A stretch of DNA of 64,000 nucleotides. It comes from Terriglobia bacterium (GTDB lineage Bacteria; Acidobacteriota; Terriglobia; Bryobacterales; Bryobacteraceae). The stretch spans positions 1 through 64,000 of the forward strand of contig JANYDS010000053.1 of NCBI GenBank assembly GCA_025363475.1. Reading direction: 5' to 3'. This document shows, one piece after another, positions 36,144 to 45,191 of the stretch (positions are counted from its first letter, which is position 1; each line of letters begins with the position of its first letter). A program made the position numbers and the translations under genes. The notes under the pieces are model-generated. The model was not told where the DNA came from. It saw nothing but the letters and a program-made list of their open reading frames with translations, and ran no database searches.

Positions 36144-38088
36144 GGCTGTCGTCTCGCTGTCGGTGGCTGTCGCACTGTTTGCGCTGAATGCGTGGATTGC
36201 GCACCGGCTGTTTGCGACCGGGTTCACGGCGCTGCAATCGAACGAATCGGCCTTCATTGCGATCAGCCGGTTTTTCCGGGATCACTGGAATGACCTGCGC
36301 TGGTTTCCCTGGTTTGATGGCGGGATGCCGATTGAGAATGCCTATCAGCCGGTTTTGCCTGGTGTGACGGCGATTTTGGCGGGGATATCGGGCTGGCCCA
36401 TCGGGCGCGCCTATCATGTGGTGCTCGCCCTGGCCTACTGTTTTGGTCCCGTGACTTTGTTTTGGTTTGTGCTGGACTGGGCGGAGTCGCTGGCCTTGGC
36501 GGCGGTGGCGGGGATTCTGTTTTCGCTGGTGTCTCCGGCTGCGATGTTGTTCCCCGCGGTCCGGCATGTTTCGGGTGGACCCTGGGTGGCACAGCGCCTG
36601 TTCAACCTGGTTTATTACGGGGAAGACCCGCATAACGTGGCGCTGGCGCTGTTGCCGCTGGCATTGTTGTTTCTGAGGCGCGTGATTGTGCGGCGGGATG
36701 CCTGGAGTTTTGCGGGCGCGGTTTTTTGGTGTTCGGCGGTTGTTTTGTCGAACGTCTTTGGGGCTTTGACTCTGGCACTGGGGGCATTCTGTATTGTGCT
36801 GGCGCTGTGTCGTGGCTGGCTGATTGTGGCGGCGACAGGCTTTACTGCGTGGTGTTTGAGCGCACCGTGGCTGCCGCCGGCGTTGATTGCCGTAATCCGG
36901 GCAAACGCTTTTTCCGGGCGCGGGCAGTTTGATGGTGGCTTCGGGGCCTCACTCGCTTTAGCGTTTTTGCTGGCCTGGCTCGCGGGGACGTGGTGGCTGA
37001 CGCGGCGGCTGAACTCGTCATTTGAGCGTTTTGTGTGGTTGTTTGCCCCGTGGATGTGTGCTTTTCCAGCGTTCTACTACGCCGCTGACGTCACGCTGGT
37101 GCCGCAGTCGCACCGGTATCAGCTGGAACTGGAGATGGCGGTTTGTCTGGTTGCAGCGGTCCTGTGGGCGCGGGTGATGCGGAACGGGGTCGTCTGGCGG
37201 GTGTCGGCAGGCGTATTGTTTGCCGTGCTGGTGATCCATCAGACGGTTGCCTATTTGCATTTCGCGCATAAACTCATTCGGCCAATTGAGATCCGGACCA
37301 CTGCGGAGTATGATGTGGCGCGCTGGCTTGACGGCCATTTGCCCGGCCAGCGGGTGATGGTTTCAGGCGATGCGGCGTGGGTGTTCAATGTGTTTTCGGA
37401 CAATCCGCAGATGAGCGGGGGGCATGAGCCGACAGCTCCGAATTTCATCCAGCAGATTGCGGTTTATCAGATGTATTCGGGGATGAACGCGGGCGCGAGG
37501 GATGCTGAGGTTTCGCTGCTCTGGCTTAAGGCCTTCGGCAATCAGGCCGTTGTGGTGCCGGGTACGCAGTCGGGTGAGGTTTATAAACCTTTTGCCCGTC
37601 CGGACAAGTTTGATGGGATGTTGCGCGTGCTTTGGCGGGGGACGGGCGACACCATATATGAGGTACCGCAACGGTCGCGTTCGCTCGCTCATGTCATTCC
37701 GGTTACAGCGGTAGCCGAACGAAGGCCTGTGAACGGCCTCGATCTGGAACCGGTGCGCGGGTATGTTGCGGCCCTTGACGATACGAGCTTGCCGGATGCT
37801 GAATTGAAGTGGGCCGGTCAATCAACGGCTACAGTCCGCGCCCGGGTCTTATCAAACCAGGTAGTTGCGTTACAAATCAATTACGATCCAGCCTGGCAGG
37901 CGCGAGTGAATGGTTTGCAGCGCCCTGTGCGAAAAGACGGGCTGGGCATGATGGTGGTGGATACCGGGTGCGCGGGCGACTGCGTGGTGGAACTGAACTA
38001 CGGCACCACCCGACAGATTTGGCTTTGGCGTTTCCTGAGCGCGCTGGCATTCCTGGGCATGGTGCTCGGAATCATTGCGTCCTGTTAA
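36130..38088 (+). CDS. Multi-pass membrane protein resembling GT-C glycosyltransferases/YfhO
   Basis: The 652-residue product has about 10-12 hydrophobic segments over residues 1-400, then a C-terminal soluble region (residues about 420-620) and a last hydrophobic helix. Early loops contain S-N-E-S-A-F and W-F-P-W-F-D-G-G-M-P, similar to the acidic extracytoplasmic loops of lipid-linked-sugar glycosyltransferases; the soluble part with D-P-A-W-Q-A-R-V-N-G resembles YfhO-type proteins. A role in transferring sugars to surface glycans is inference. GTG start overlapping the PilZ gene suggests coupled control by c-di-GMP. Confidence 0.75.
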   Translation: MLKRKAVVSLSVAVALFALNAWIAHRLFATGFTALQSNESAFIAISRFFRDHWNDLRWFPWFDGGMPIENAYQPVLPGVTAILAGISGWPIGRAYHVVLALAYCFGPVTLFWFVLDWAESLALAAVAGILFSLVSPAAMLFPAVRHVSGGPWVAQRLFNLVYYGEDPHNVALALLPLALLFLRRVIVRRDAWSFAGAVFWCSAVVLSNVFGALTLALGAFCIVLALCRGWLIVAATGFTAWCLSAPWLPPALIAVIRANAFSGRGQFDGGFGASLALAFLLAWLAGTWWLTRRLNSSFERFVWLFAPWMCAFPAFYYAADVTLVPQSHRYQLELEMAVCLVAAVLWARVMRNGVVWRVSAGVLFAVLVIHQTVAYLHFAHKLIRPIEIRTTAEYDVARWLDGHLPGQRVMVSGDAAWVFNVFSDNPQMSGGHEPTAPNFIQQIAVYQMYSGMNAGARDAEVSLLWLKAFGNQAVVVPGTQSGEVYKPFARPDKFDGMLRVLWRGTGDTIYEVPQRSRSLAHVIPVTAVAERRPVNGLDLEPVRGYVAALDDTSLPDAELKWAGQSTATVRARVLSNQVVALQINYDPAWQARVNGLQRPVRKDGLGMMVVDTGCAGDCVVELNYGTTRQIWLWRFLSALAFLGMVLGIIASC

Positions 38089-38101
38089 TCTATTAAGTTG
38101 C

Positions 38102-38557
38102 ATGACAATTGAGGAAATCCGCGAACTGATCCAGCTGGTGGCGGAAACCGGCGTAGCCGAACTCGAAGTGCAGCGGGGCGAGAACAAGGTTCGTATCCGC
38201 CAGTCTTTCGGGGGCGACACTACTGTATATGTGCCCGGGCCGGGGGTTCCGGTGGCCACCCTGCCTGCTACTTTGGCATTGAAAGCCGATACGCCCGCAG
38301 CGAAACCAGAGCCTACGCTCATTTACGCCAAGTCGCCCATCGTAGGCACTTTCTATGAATCACCTTCACCGGACAAACCTGCCTTTGTGCGGATTGGCGA
38401 ACATGTGACGCCGGGTAAAGTTCTCTGCATCATTGAATCGATGAAGCTGATGAACGAAATCGAAGCGGATGTGGAAGGCGTCATCGAAAGCAGACTGGTG
38501 CAGAATTTTGATCCGGTGGAATATGGGGAAGCCCTCTTTGCCATCCGGCCTGTTTAA
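38102..38557 (+). CDS. accB: Biotin carboxyl carrier protein of acetyl-CoA carboxylase
   Basis: The 151-residue carrier starts with the AccB helix [10 protein letters not shown], continues through an Ala/Pro-rich linker and ends with the biotinyl domain. Biotin is attached to Lys115 in I-E-S-M-K-L-M-N, and the protruding thumb is present (G-T-F-Y-E-S-P-S-P). It shuttles carboxyl groups between AccC and the AccAD transferase in the first step of fatty acid synthesis. An in-frame codon nine residues upstream is possible, but the ATG at 38102 matches the family start. It overlaps accC, as expected for the accBC operon. Confidence 0.95.
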   Translation: MTIEEIRELIQLVAETGVAELEVQRGENKVRIRQSFGGDTTVYVPGPGVPVATLPATLALKADTPAAKPEPTLIYAKSPIVGTFYESPSPDKPAFVRIGEHVTPGKVLCIIESMKLMNEIEADVEGVIESRLVQNFDPVEYGEALFAIRPV

Positions 38558-39890
38558 GAAAATACTCGTCGCAAACCGTGGAGAGATTGCGCTGCGCGTG
38601 ATTTGCGCGTGCAAAGACCTGGGAATTCCCACGGTTGCGGTTTATTCAGAAGCGGACCGGAACAGTTTGCCGGTGCGGTTTGCCGATCAGGCGATTTGCA
38701 TTGGTCCGGCGAAGAGTGCGCGGAGCTATCTGGATGTGCGGTCGATCATCAGCGCTGCTGAACTGACCAATGTGGATGCGATTCATCCGGGTTACGGGTT
38801 TCTTAGCGAGAACGCCGCGTTCGCGGAAGTCTGCCGGGATTCGCACATCAAGTTCATCGGGCCCCGGCCGGAAGTGATTTCGGCGATGGGCCTGAAGGAA
38901 CGGGCGCGGGCCATCATGAAAGACTACGGCGTGCCCATTCTGCCCGGCTCCGAAGGGATTCTGGGCAGCGTTGAAGAGGCTCTGGAGACGGCGGGAAAAA
39001 TTGGCTATCCCATCATCCTGAAAGCTTCGGCGGGCGGGGGCGGGCGCGGTATGCGCATTGTCCATAAACCTGAGGAACTGGAAGCGAACCTGATGCAGGC
39101 GCAGCAGGAAGCAGGGGCTGCGTTTTCGAGCGCGGACGTTTACCTGGAGAAGTATATCAGCGCACCACGGCATATCGAATTTCAGCTGCTGGCCGATGAG
39201 CATGGCAATGTGGAGATTCTGGGCGAGCGCGAATGCAGTATCCAGCGGCGGCACCAGAAGTTGCTGGAAGAATCACCCTCCCCGGCCCTGCGGAGTGATG
39301 TGCGCGAGCGGGTTTCGGCAAAGCTGAAAGAAGCGATCAAAGCGATTGGCTACAGCAACGCGGGAACGGTTGAGTTCCTGATGGATGAGAAGGGCGACCT
39401 CTATTTCATTGAAGTGAATGCGCGGATTCAGGTGGAGCATCCGGTGACAGAAGCGGTCACCGGGATTGATCTGGTGAAGGCGCAGATCCGGATTGCTGCC
39501 GGGCATACGCTCCCGGATATTCTGGGCGGACCGGTGCAGTTCCGCGGCCATGCGATTGAGTGCCGGATTAATGCGGAGAATCCGGAGACGTTTCAGCCAT
39601 CACCGGGGCGGATTACCGGTTTGAATTTGCCGGGCGGGATTGGGATCCGAGTGGATACACATGCTTTTCAGGATGGTGTGATTCCGCCCTATTACGATTC
39701 GCTGGTGGCGAAACTGATTGCACATGGTTCGACGCGGGACGAAGCGATTCAGCGAATGAAACGGGCACTGGATTTATTCATTGTGGAGGGGATTCATACG
39801 TCGATTCCCCTGCACAAGAGGATTCTGGTGGAGCCGGATTTTATTTCCGGGAATTTCGATACGAATTTTATTAAGCGCTGGATGCCATAA
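38523..39890 (+). CDS. accC: Acetyl-CoA carboxylase biotin carboxylase subunit
   Basis: The 455-residue ATP-grasp enzyme carboxylates the biotin on AccB. Signatures are [15 protein letters not shown] at the N-terminus, the ATP-binding Gly loop A-G-G-G-G-R-G-M-R, the [12 protein letters not shown] segment and the active-site [13 protein letters not shown]. The third-from-last block deviates slightly from E. coli (N-A-R-I-Q where E. coli has N-T-R-I-Q). The start is a compromise: the ATG at 38523 has GGTGGA before it and overlaps accB by 35 bp; a TTG at 38538 is an alternative. Confidence 0.94.
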   Translation: MGKPSLPSGLFKKILVANRGEIALRVICACKDLGIPTVAVYSEADRNSLPVRFADQAICIGPAKSARSYLDVRSIISAAELTNVDAIHPGYGFLSENAAFAEVCRDSHIKFIGPRPEVISAMGLKERARAIMKDYGVPILPGSEGILGSVEEALETAGKIGYPIILKASAGGGGRGMRIVHKPEELEANLMQAQQEAGAAFSSADVYLEKYISAPRHIEFQLLADEHGNVEILGERECSIQRRHQKLLEESPSPALRSDVRERVSAKLKEAIKAIGYSNAGTVEFLMDEKGDLYFIEVNARIQVEHPVTEAVTGIDLVKAQIRIAAGHTLPDILGGPVQFRGHAIECRINAENPETFQPSPGRITGLNLPGGIGIRVDTHAFQDGVIPPYYDSLVAKLIAHGSTRDEAIQRMKRALDLFIVEGIHTSIPLHKRILVEPDFISGNFDTNFIKRWMP

Positions 39891-39898
39891 ATTTCAAG

Positions 39899-40477
39899 AT
39901 GCGCATCGATGTTGCGGATTTTCGTGCTCGTCCATTGCGGGTACACAAGTTCCTTCATGATGTTCCACTCGAGGATGCGTGGGCTATCGAACTGAAGGGC
40001 GGGGGCAACGGGCGCAGCATTGAAGATCTGCAGAACGCTTTTACCGCGGGCCGCAGCGATACTCCGGCGTTTGTGAAGGGACTTTTCGCCCTTCGGGGCG
40101 CTTTAGGGATTTTTTTCGGCTGGGACAAGCGAAGTCCCGAATGGAAGGAAGAGTCATATATTAGCCGCCTTACTGCGTCTGATCGGGCGCTGACGAGTGT
40201 GGTGCCGGGCAGTGATGACGGGCGATTTCAATTCATTTATCGATTTGAGAACGAACAGCTAAGCGAGGTGCGCAACGGAACGGTACATGCGTTCCTGTCG
40301 CTCTCGATTCAGCCCTCGCCAACTGGGTATGTGGCTTACCTTGGAGTCTACGTGAAGCCCACCGGCTGGTTCACGAGGGTTTATATGAGTGCCATCGCCC
40401 CATTCCGGCATCTTGCGGTTTATCCGGCGATGGTTCGAAATACTCAGAGGGTGTGGGATAACTGCTGGCGAAGCTGA
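39899..40477 (+). CDS. DUF2867 family protein
   Basis: The 192-residue protein shows features of DUF2867: an N-terminal D-A-W-A-I-E, a central region with R-G-A-L-G-I-F-F-G-W-D, and a C-terminal Y-L-G-V-Y-V-K-P-T-G-W-F-T-R-V-Y-M-S-A-I-A-P-F-R-H membrane-proximal helix. The family is uncharacterised and often linked to NAD-dependent epimerases or lipid metabolism. It begins 8 bp after accC, so it may be co-transcribed with accBC. No signal peptide is visible. Confidence 0.8.
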   Translation: MRIDVADFRARPLRVHKFLHDVPLEDAWAIELKGGGNGRSIEDLQNAFTAGRSDTPAFVKGLFALRGALGIFFGWDKRSPEWKEESYISRLTASDRALTSVVPGSDDGRFQFIYRFENEQLSEVRNGTVHAFLSLSIQPSPTGYVAYLGVYVKPTGWFTRVYMSAIAPFRHLAVYPAMVRNTQRVWDNCWRS

Positions 40478-40495
40478 TCGCGCGTAGTTCGAGTA

Positions 40496-41353
40496 TCAGC
40501 CAAAGATGTCTTCAGCACTACGGGCGTCCAGCAAACGGAGAGTCGCAGATTCCAGTTCGGCAACCGGCAAATTCGTCAGGCGGTCTTTCAGCGGCGCAGG
40601 AATTTTGCCGAACCGCTTCTCCGCCAGGCGCAGAAGCAGGAAAAGCTCACCGTCGTGGCGACCCTGCTCAACACCTTGCTCTCTCCCCTGCTGAACACCC
40701 TGCTCTCTGCCCTGAGCGAGTCCGCGCTTGAACTCGTGTCCAAGGACTGCGTGATCCATGATGTCGTCTAATAGCGGCATTTGACTTGCCTCCTGTTCAA
40801 TCAGCGCTTCCAGTTTTCTCAGACCCGCCAAAATCAGGAACGTTGAAACTGCAGAAGATCTGTTCTCCAGCTTGCCTGAAACGATACTGCTGAGAATCCG
40901 CCTGACCCCCGCGCGGTGATCTTTAACTTTCGCGAGGATCGACATTATAGTGTCTTCCAGTTGCGGGCTGGCGAGCAACTTTTCGCCGTCAAACTCACGG
41001 ATATCGGCGATCCTGCACGTGAATGAGAAATTTGGCCCGTTGAGCACTCCGGCCATCCGCAGCGGCTGTTCACCCACATAAAGCACCACCTGTTCAGGAA
41101 ACCGGCCAAACTGACGCCAGACAACAGCGAAATATTCCATCATGCGCAGCGACATATTGGCGTCGTGGGTGCTTTGGAGTTCGATGTGGATGAGTCCGCC
41201 CCCCGTCGTTTCGTCCAGCAGATCAACGCCGCGGTTTCGCACCTCCGGCAATTCAACGTTGTGCCAGCGGTCAACTTCTACCGAAGCCAGCGCAAGCAGG
41301 GACTGCGTTCCGCAGCGGAGCAAATTCTTCAGGGCTGTGTCGTACTCATGCAT
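40496..41353 (-). CDS. Rpn-like recombination-promoting nuclease/putative transposase (PD-(D/E)XK)
   Basis: The 285-residue protein starts M-H-E-Y-D-T-A-L-K-N-L-L and has the Rpn/PD-(D/E)XK core: a conserved Asp in R-G-V-D-L-L-D, then the H-I-E-L-Q-S strand with Glu and Gln in the E-x-Q form. The C-terminal part carries a short imperfect repeat of Q-G-R-E-Q-G-V around residues 222-240, typical of the charged coiled tail in this family. Rpn proteins promote RecA-independent recombination in E. coli, and many genomes hold stand-alone copies. The ATG at 41353 was preferred over an ATG 30 codons upstream, which runs into a terminator-like region. Confidence 0.8.
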   Translation of the reverse strand: MHEYDTALKNLLRCGTQSLLALASVEVDRWHNVELPEVRNRGVDLLDETTGGGLIHIELQSTHDANMSLRMMEYFAVVWRQFGRFPEQVVLYVGEQPLRMAGVLNGPNFSFTCRIADIREFDGEKLLASPQLEDTIMSILAKVKDHRAGVRRILSSIVSGKLENRSSAVSTFLILAGLRKLEALIEQEASQMPLLDDIMDHAVLGHEFKRGLAQGREQGVQQGREQGVEQGRHDGELFLLLRLAEKRFGKIPAPLKDRLTNLPVAELESATLRLLDARSAEDIFG

Positions 41354-41419
41354 GGCTTCGGGATGAATGAATTGCTGTGAGCCGGAGAAAGGAAATTTCT
41401 CAATCTGAAGAGAGCGGAG

Positions 41420-41463
41420 AAAAAAAAGCCCTCCACCCGGCATCGTTTGCCGGAGGAGGGCTG
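41420..41463 (-). terminator. Rho-independent terminator after the FG-GAP gene (minus strand)
   Basis: On the minus strand AGCCCTCC, CC and GGCA pair with TGCC, GG and GGAGGGCT around a short loop, followed by eight T. It lies 20 bp after the stop of the FG-GAP gene, at the front edge of the Rpn gene, and so isolates the two minus-strand genes. Confidence 0.75.
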
Positions 41464-41482
41464 ATTTGCCGAAGCAGGTTCG

Positions 41483-42694
41483 TTATTTGGCGACGCCCTG
41501 ATTTTCGTAAACCTTGATGTTGTGCGTTGCGCCACCGATCATGACGATGTCGGGACGACCATCACCATTGAAATCAGCGATCGCGCAACCAGAAGCAGAC
41601 ATACCCATGTGATCCAGCTCTTCATGCACCCATTTGGTGCCACTGGCATCGGAAGCATAAAAAACGTGAGACGTGGAAACCTTGCCGCGGGCGCGGTCGC
41701 CTGCGACGATGTCATCGAGGCCATCGCCATTGAGGTCGCCAATGCAGATTTCATGGCCTTCGGTTAGGCCAGTGAAAATCACCTGGCGATTCCAGCCGCC
41801 TTTTTTGTTGTCCAGATAAACCACCACTTCATGGCCGTGCCACGGTTCGTTGGTGATCAGGAAACGTTCTTTGCCGAGGTGGCCGATCTTCACATCGCCG
41901 GTGCCGATGCTGTACGCAGTACCTTCGGCGTTGGCACGCTCAATCTGATCACCGGGATTGACGAGTTTGGTATTGAACTTCAGGTTTGAACCTGAGCCGG
42001 TCGCGCTGATGAGGCTGAGGCCATCAAAACCCGCGATAAAAAGCTGTTCGCGTTTGGCATCGCCATCCCACTTCACGACACGCACACGATGGGTAACGCC
42101 GCCAAGCTGGTCAGTCACCAGTTCGCGCTTCCACGGGCTGGACCAGTCTTTCGGCACGCGGTAGTAGTAGAGGGGAGCCTTGCCTTCGTACTTCGGGCCT
42201 ACCTGGCTGGGGCTGATGAGCGGAGCGTTCAGAAGCAACTTTTGGCCTGTGCCTTCCAGATCTGCCCAGGCGATGTGATGGGAAGTCGTAATGGCGTCAA
42301 CTTTGTCTACCTTCCAGAGGCCAGTCGGGTCACCCTGATGGGACAGGAGAACAACGTTGCCTTCGCTCCGTGAAGGTTGCATGGCAAAGCTGTACTCGAC
42401 CGCGATTTCGGGGATTCCATCGCCATCGATATCGTTGAAGGCGAGATTGACCAGGCCGGGCAGGTCTTTGGCCATCACGTGCGGAGTCCAGGACGGGTTC
42501 TCGTACCAGGTAAGGTCTTTTACCTGCTGGCTCAGGCCGATGATATCGGGCTTGCCATCGTGGTTGACGTCGACGGCGATGACGGCATAGCCGCCAGTCA
42601 TTTTTCCGTCAACGAGCTGCTCTTTGAATGTAACGGTCTTTTGGGCGGCTGCGAGACCGGCAAGGGCAAGCAGCAGGATGAGGCTTCGGCGCAT
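41483..42694 (-). CDS. Secreted FG-GAP/VCBS repeat protein
   Basis: The 403-residue protein has a signal peptide (residues 1-18, ending A-A-A-Q) and several FG-GAP/VCBS blades with calcium-binding loops of the form D-V-N-H-D-G-K-P-D-I, D-I-D-G-D-G-I-P-E-I, D-L-N-G-D-G-L-D-D-I and D-F-N-G-D-G-R-P-D-I. It should fold as an integrin-like beta-propeller in the envelope or outside. Such proteins are abundant in Acidobacteriota and Planctomycetota with unclear roles. The ATG at 42694 directly precedes the signal peptide; a longer frame to 42931 carries no protein-like sequence. Confidence 0.85.
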   Translation of the reverse strand: MRRSLILLLALAGLAAAQKTVTFKEQLVDGKMTGGYAVIAVDVNHDGKPDIIGLSQQVKDLTWYENPSWTPHVMAKDLPGLVNLAFNDIDGDGIPEIAVEYSFAMQPSRSEGNVVLLSHQGDPTGLWKVDKVDAITTSHHIAWADLEGTGQKLLLNAPLISPSQVGPKYEGKAPLYYYRVPKDWSSPWKRELVTDQLGGVTHRVRVVKWDGDAKREQLFIAGFDGLSLISATGSGSNLKFNTKLVNPGDQIERANAEGTAYSIGTGDVKIGHLGKERFLITNEPWHGHEVVVYLDNKKGGWNRQVIFTGLTEGHEICIGDLNGDGLDDIVAGDRARGKVSTSHVFYASDASGTKWVHEELDHMGMSASGCAIADFNGDGRPDIVMIGGATHNIKVYENQGVAK

Positions 42695-43173
42695 AGTACG
42701 TACATTATCTATGACCCGGTGCCCTGGTGCAAAGAGGGGCTGCAAATGGGGCGCAACCTGTGCGGCTGAAGGTGCGCCCGCGCACCTGAGCTTCAGATGC
42801 ACAATAGCTGCGGATCCGTCTCGCAAACACAAAGCCATGAGGTACGAACGCATGAACGAGACCGAGCAGCGCCTGCCCGCGGTGTCATTGAAATTGAAGA
42901 GGTCAAGCAGAGGGTTTAGTATCCATCGCACGGTCTAAATCAATGCGCGGGAGATCCGCTGTGCCAGACACAACATGCGTACGCCGGACGCAATCCATAT
43001 GGCCACTGCGATCCGGTTCGGTGGATCAAGGTTGCTGACTCATGACGCCGGTGTGCCCTCCGTTCCCGGAATTTCTGTTCTGATGCTGGACCGCTTACCT
43101 TAATTCAGGGTCGGCCTCAGAAGCGGGCTGCCGAAGCTGCGTTCGTCCGTCGTGTGGCCATGATAATATTCCC
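42695..43173. other. Intergenic region without recognisable gene
   Basis: These 479 bases separate the divergent FG-GAP and cytochrome c-PQQ genes. Frames on both strands are either antisense to, or upstream extensions of, the flanking genes. I see no RNA gene, repeat or convincing terminator. Promoters for both flanking genes are expected here but I cannot point to clear boxes. Confidence 0.5.
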
Positions 43174-45180
43174 GTGCGCGACGCGAATAAACCAGTGCGA
43201 ACCCTGCTGCTATTCCTTATCGTCATCACCCCGGCGCTCATGGCCCAAACGCCACCGGCTGTGCGCTCTTTTGAAAACCGCTGCGCCATCTGTCACGCCG
43301 GCGATGCTGGCGGGACTGACCGTGCGCCCGCAATCCTCGGCTTCGTCGGTTCCCATTCGGATGTGGAGATCGGTGCTCTGGTCAGAAACGGCCGCCCCGA
43401 AAAGGGCATGCCCGGGTTCGATTTTGCGAACACGGAAATGACCGCGCTGGTCACGCATCTTCGGGGTCTCTTTTCGGGGTCTATCCCCGCAGTGGCCGAA
43501 GACCCTGGCCGTGTTCGCGGCAGAGGTCCGTTTCAACCGCGCCCGGCCACTTTGAAAATTCAGGATGGAAGCACGCTTGCCGGCACTCTCACCAGCCTTA
43601 ACCCCTTCAGTGCCACGCTCCTCACGGCTGACGGCAGGTTCCATCTGCTGGCACCCGAGGGAGAAACTTACCGCGAGCGTTCCATAGAACCAAAGCGCGA
43701 CTGGACAGCTTATGACGGTGGCGACTCGGGGAACCGCTATAGTTCACTCGAACAGATCGATAAGACTAACATCGGGAAGCTCGCACCGGCATGGGTGTTT
43801 CCCGTACCCGGCGCGCCCCGCCTCGAAGTCACCCCCGTGGTGATTGACGGCGTCATGTATATCACCGGCCCGAATGAAGCCTACGCACTCGATGCTATCA
43901 CCGGCCGCCAGATTTGGGCCTTCCGCACTCCCCGCACTGCCGGACTCCTGAGCGAAGCCGGCGGCGGCGCGAATCGCGGAGTGGCCGTCGCCGGAGACCG
44001 CGTCTTCATGGTGACCGACCATGCCCACCTGCTCGCGCTCGACCGGCGGACTGGCAGCAAACTCTGGGACACCACCATGGCGGATTTCAAAGAAGGCTAC
44101 AGCGCGACGTCGGCTCCGCTCGCCATCGGCGATCTTGTGCTCTCCGGCGTCGCTGGCGGGGAGGAAGGTGCGCGTGGCTTCGTCGATGCCTATAACGCTG
44201 CCACGGGCGCACGCGTCTGGCGTTTTTACAGCATCCCGGCGCGCGGTGAAAAGGGAGCGGCGACATGGGTCGGCAACGCGCTCGAACACGGCTGCGGGGC
44301 CACCTGGCTAACGGGTTCCTACGATCCGGTTCCGGGAATTGTTTATTGGGCTGTCGGCAACCCGTGTCCCGATTACAACGGCGATGAGCGCACAGGGGAC
44401 AACTTATATACCTCAAGTGTGGTGGCCCTCGACATTAAAACCGGCATGCTGAAATGGCACTTTCAGTTCACACCACATGACACGCATGACTGGGATGCGG
44501 TGGAGCCGCTGCTGCTCGTCGATGAACAGTGGCAAGGGCACCCCCGCAAACTGCTGCTGCACGGCGACCGCAATGGCTTCTTCTTTGTTCTTGACCGCAT
44601 CAGCGGTGAACTTCTTCTCGCCAAACCGATGGCGGACGTGAATTGGGCCACCGGATACGGGAAGGACGGGCGACCCGTTCTGACGGAACATTTTGACTCC
44701 ACGCTCGAAGGATCTCTGGTTTGCCCGGCGACTGGCGGTGGCGCGAACTGGCCTGCCGCGAGTTACAGCCCGCAGTCGAAACTGTTCTACGTTCGGGTGA
44801 CCGATAACTGCGCGATTTATAAAAAGGACTCCGAGCCCATCGAGATGGGCCAGCGCTTTTTTGGCGGCACGGCGACGGGTCAGCCTGGGGGTGCCAGTTT
44901 TATTCGCGCGCTGGATATACAAACCGGACGGAAAGTTTGGGAATATCCGCTCACCGGCGGAGGAGGATCGGGAACCCTCAGCACTGCCGGCGGACTGGTC
45001 TTCTTCGGCGAGAGCGGCGGCCTATTCATCGCGGTGGAAGCGACCACCGGAAAGTCTGTCTGGCACTTCGAATCCGGCCAAACATGGCGCGCGTCCCCGA
45101 TGACTTATATGGTGAATGGCAAACAGTATGTGGCGCTCGCCGGCAGCGGCGGGATCTTTACGTTCGCACTGGTTCCATAA
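43174..45180 (+). CDS. Fusion of cytochrome c and PQQ-dependent dehydrogenase (quinohaemoprotein)
   Basis: The 668-residue exported protein has a signal peptide, then a cytochrome c module with C-A-I-C-H at residues 37-41 and a likely Met ligand in G-M-P-G-F, then a linker of about 60 residues with an Arg/Pro-rich part, and a PQQ propeller of about 500 residues. Blade motifs such as A-L-D-A-I-T-G-R-Q-I-W and A-L-D-R-R-T-G-S-K-L-W are clear. Fusing the haem at the N-terminus differs from classical quinohaemoprotein alcohol dehydrogenases, where it is C-terminal. GTG starts at 43174 and 43195 are both possible. The next gene starts 11 bp after its stop, so the two may be an operon. Confidence 0.88.
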   Translation: MRDANKPVRTLLLFLIVITPALMAQTPPAVRSFENRCAICHAGDAGGTDRAPAILGFVGSHSDVEIGALVRNGRPEKGMPGFDFANTEMTALVTHLRGLFSGSIPAVAEDPGRVRGRGPFQPRPATLKIQDGSTLAGTLTSLNPFSATLLTADGRFHLLAPEGETYRERSIEPKRDWTAYDGGDSGNRYSSLEQIDKTNIGKLAPAWVFPVPGAPRLEVTPVVIDGVMYITGPNEAYALDAITGRQIWAFRTPRTAGLLSEAGGGANRGVAVAGDRVFMVTDHAHLLALDRRTGSKLWDTTMADFKEGYSATSAPLAIGDLVLSGVAGGEEGARGFVDAYNAATGARVWRFYSIPARGEKGAATWVGNALEHGCGATWLTGSYDPVPGIVYWAVGNPCPDYNGDERTGDNLYTSSVVALDIKTGMLKWHFQFTPHDTHDWDAVEPLLLVDEQWQGHPRKLLLHGDRNGFFFVLDRISGELLLAKPMADVNWATGYGKDGRPVLTEHFDSTLEGSLVCPATGGGANWPAASYSPQSKLFYVRVTDNCAIYKKDSEPIEMGQRFFGGTATGQPGGASFIRALDIQTGRKVWEYPLTGGGGSGTLSTAGGLVFFGESGGLFIAVEATTGKSVWHFESGQTWRASPMTYMVNGKQYVALAGSGGIFTFALVP

Positions 45181-45191
45181 CGTACAAATTT

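Noticed and set aside
42695-42931. Upstream extension of the FG-GAP gene
   Set aside because: It would place 79 residues before a clear signal peptide, with no family-like sequence.
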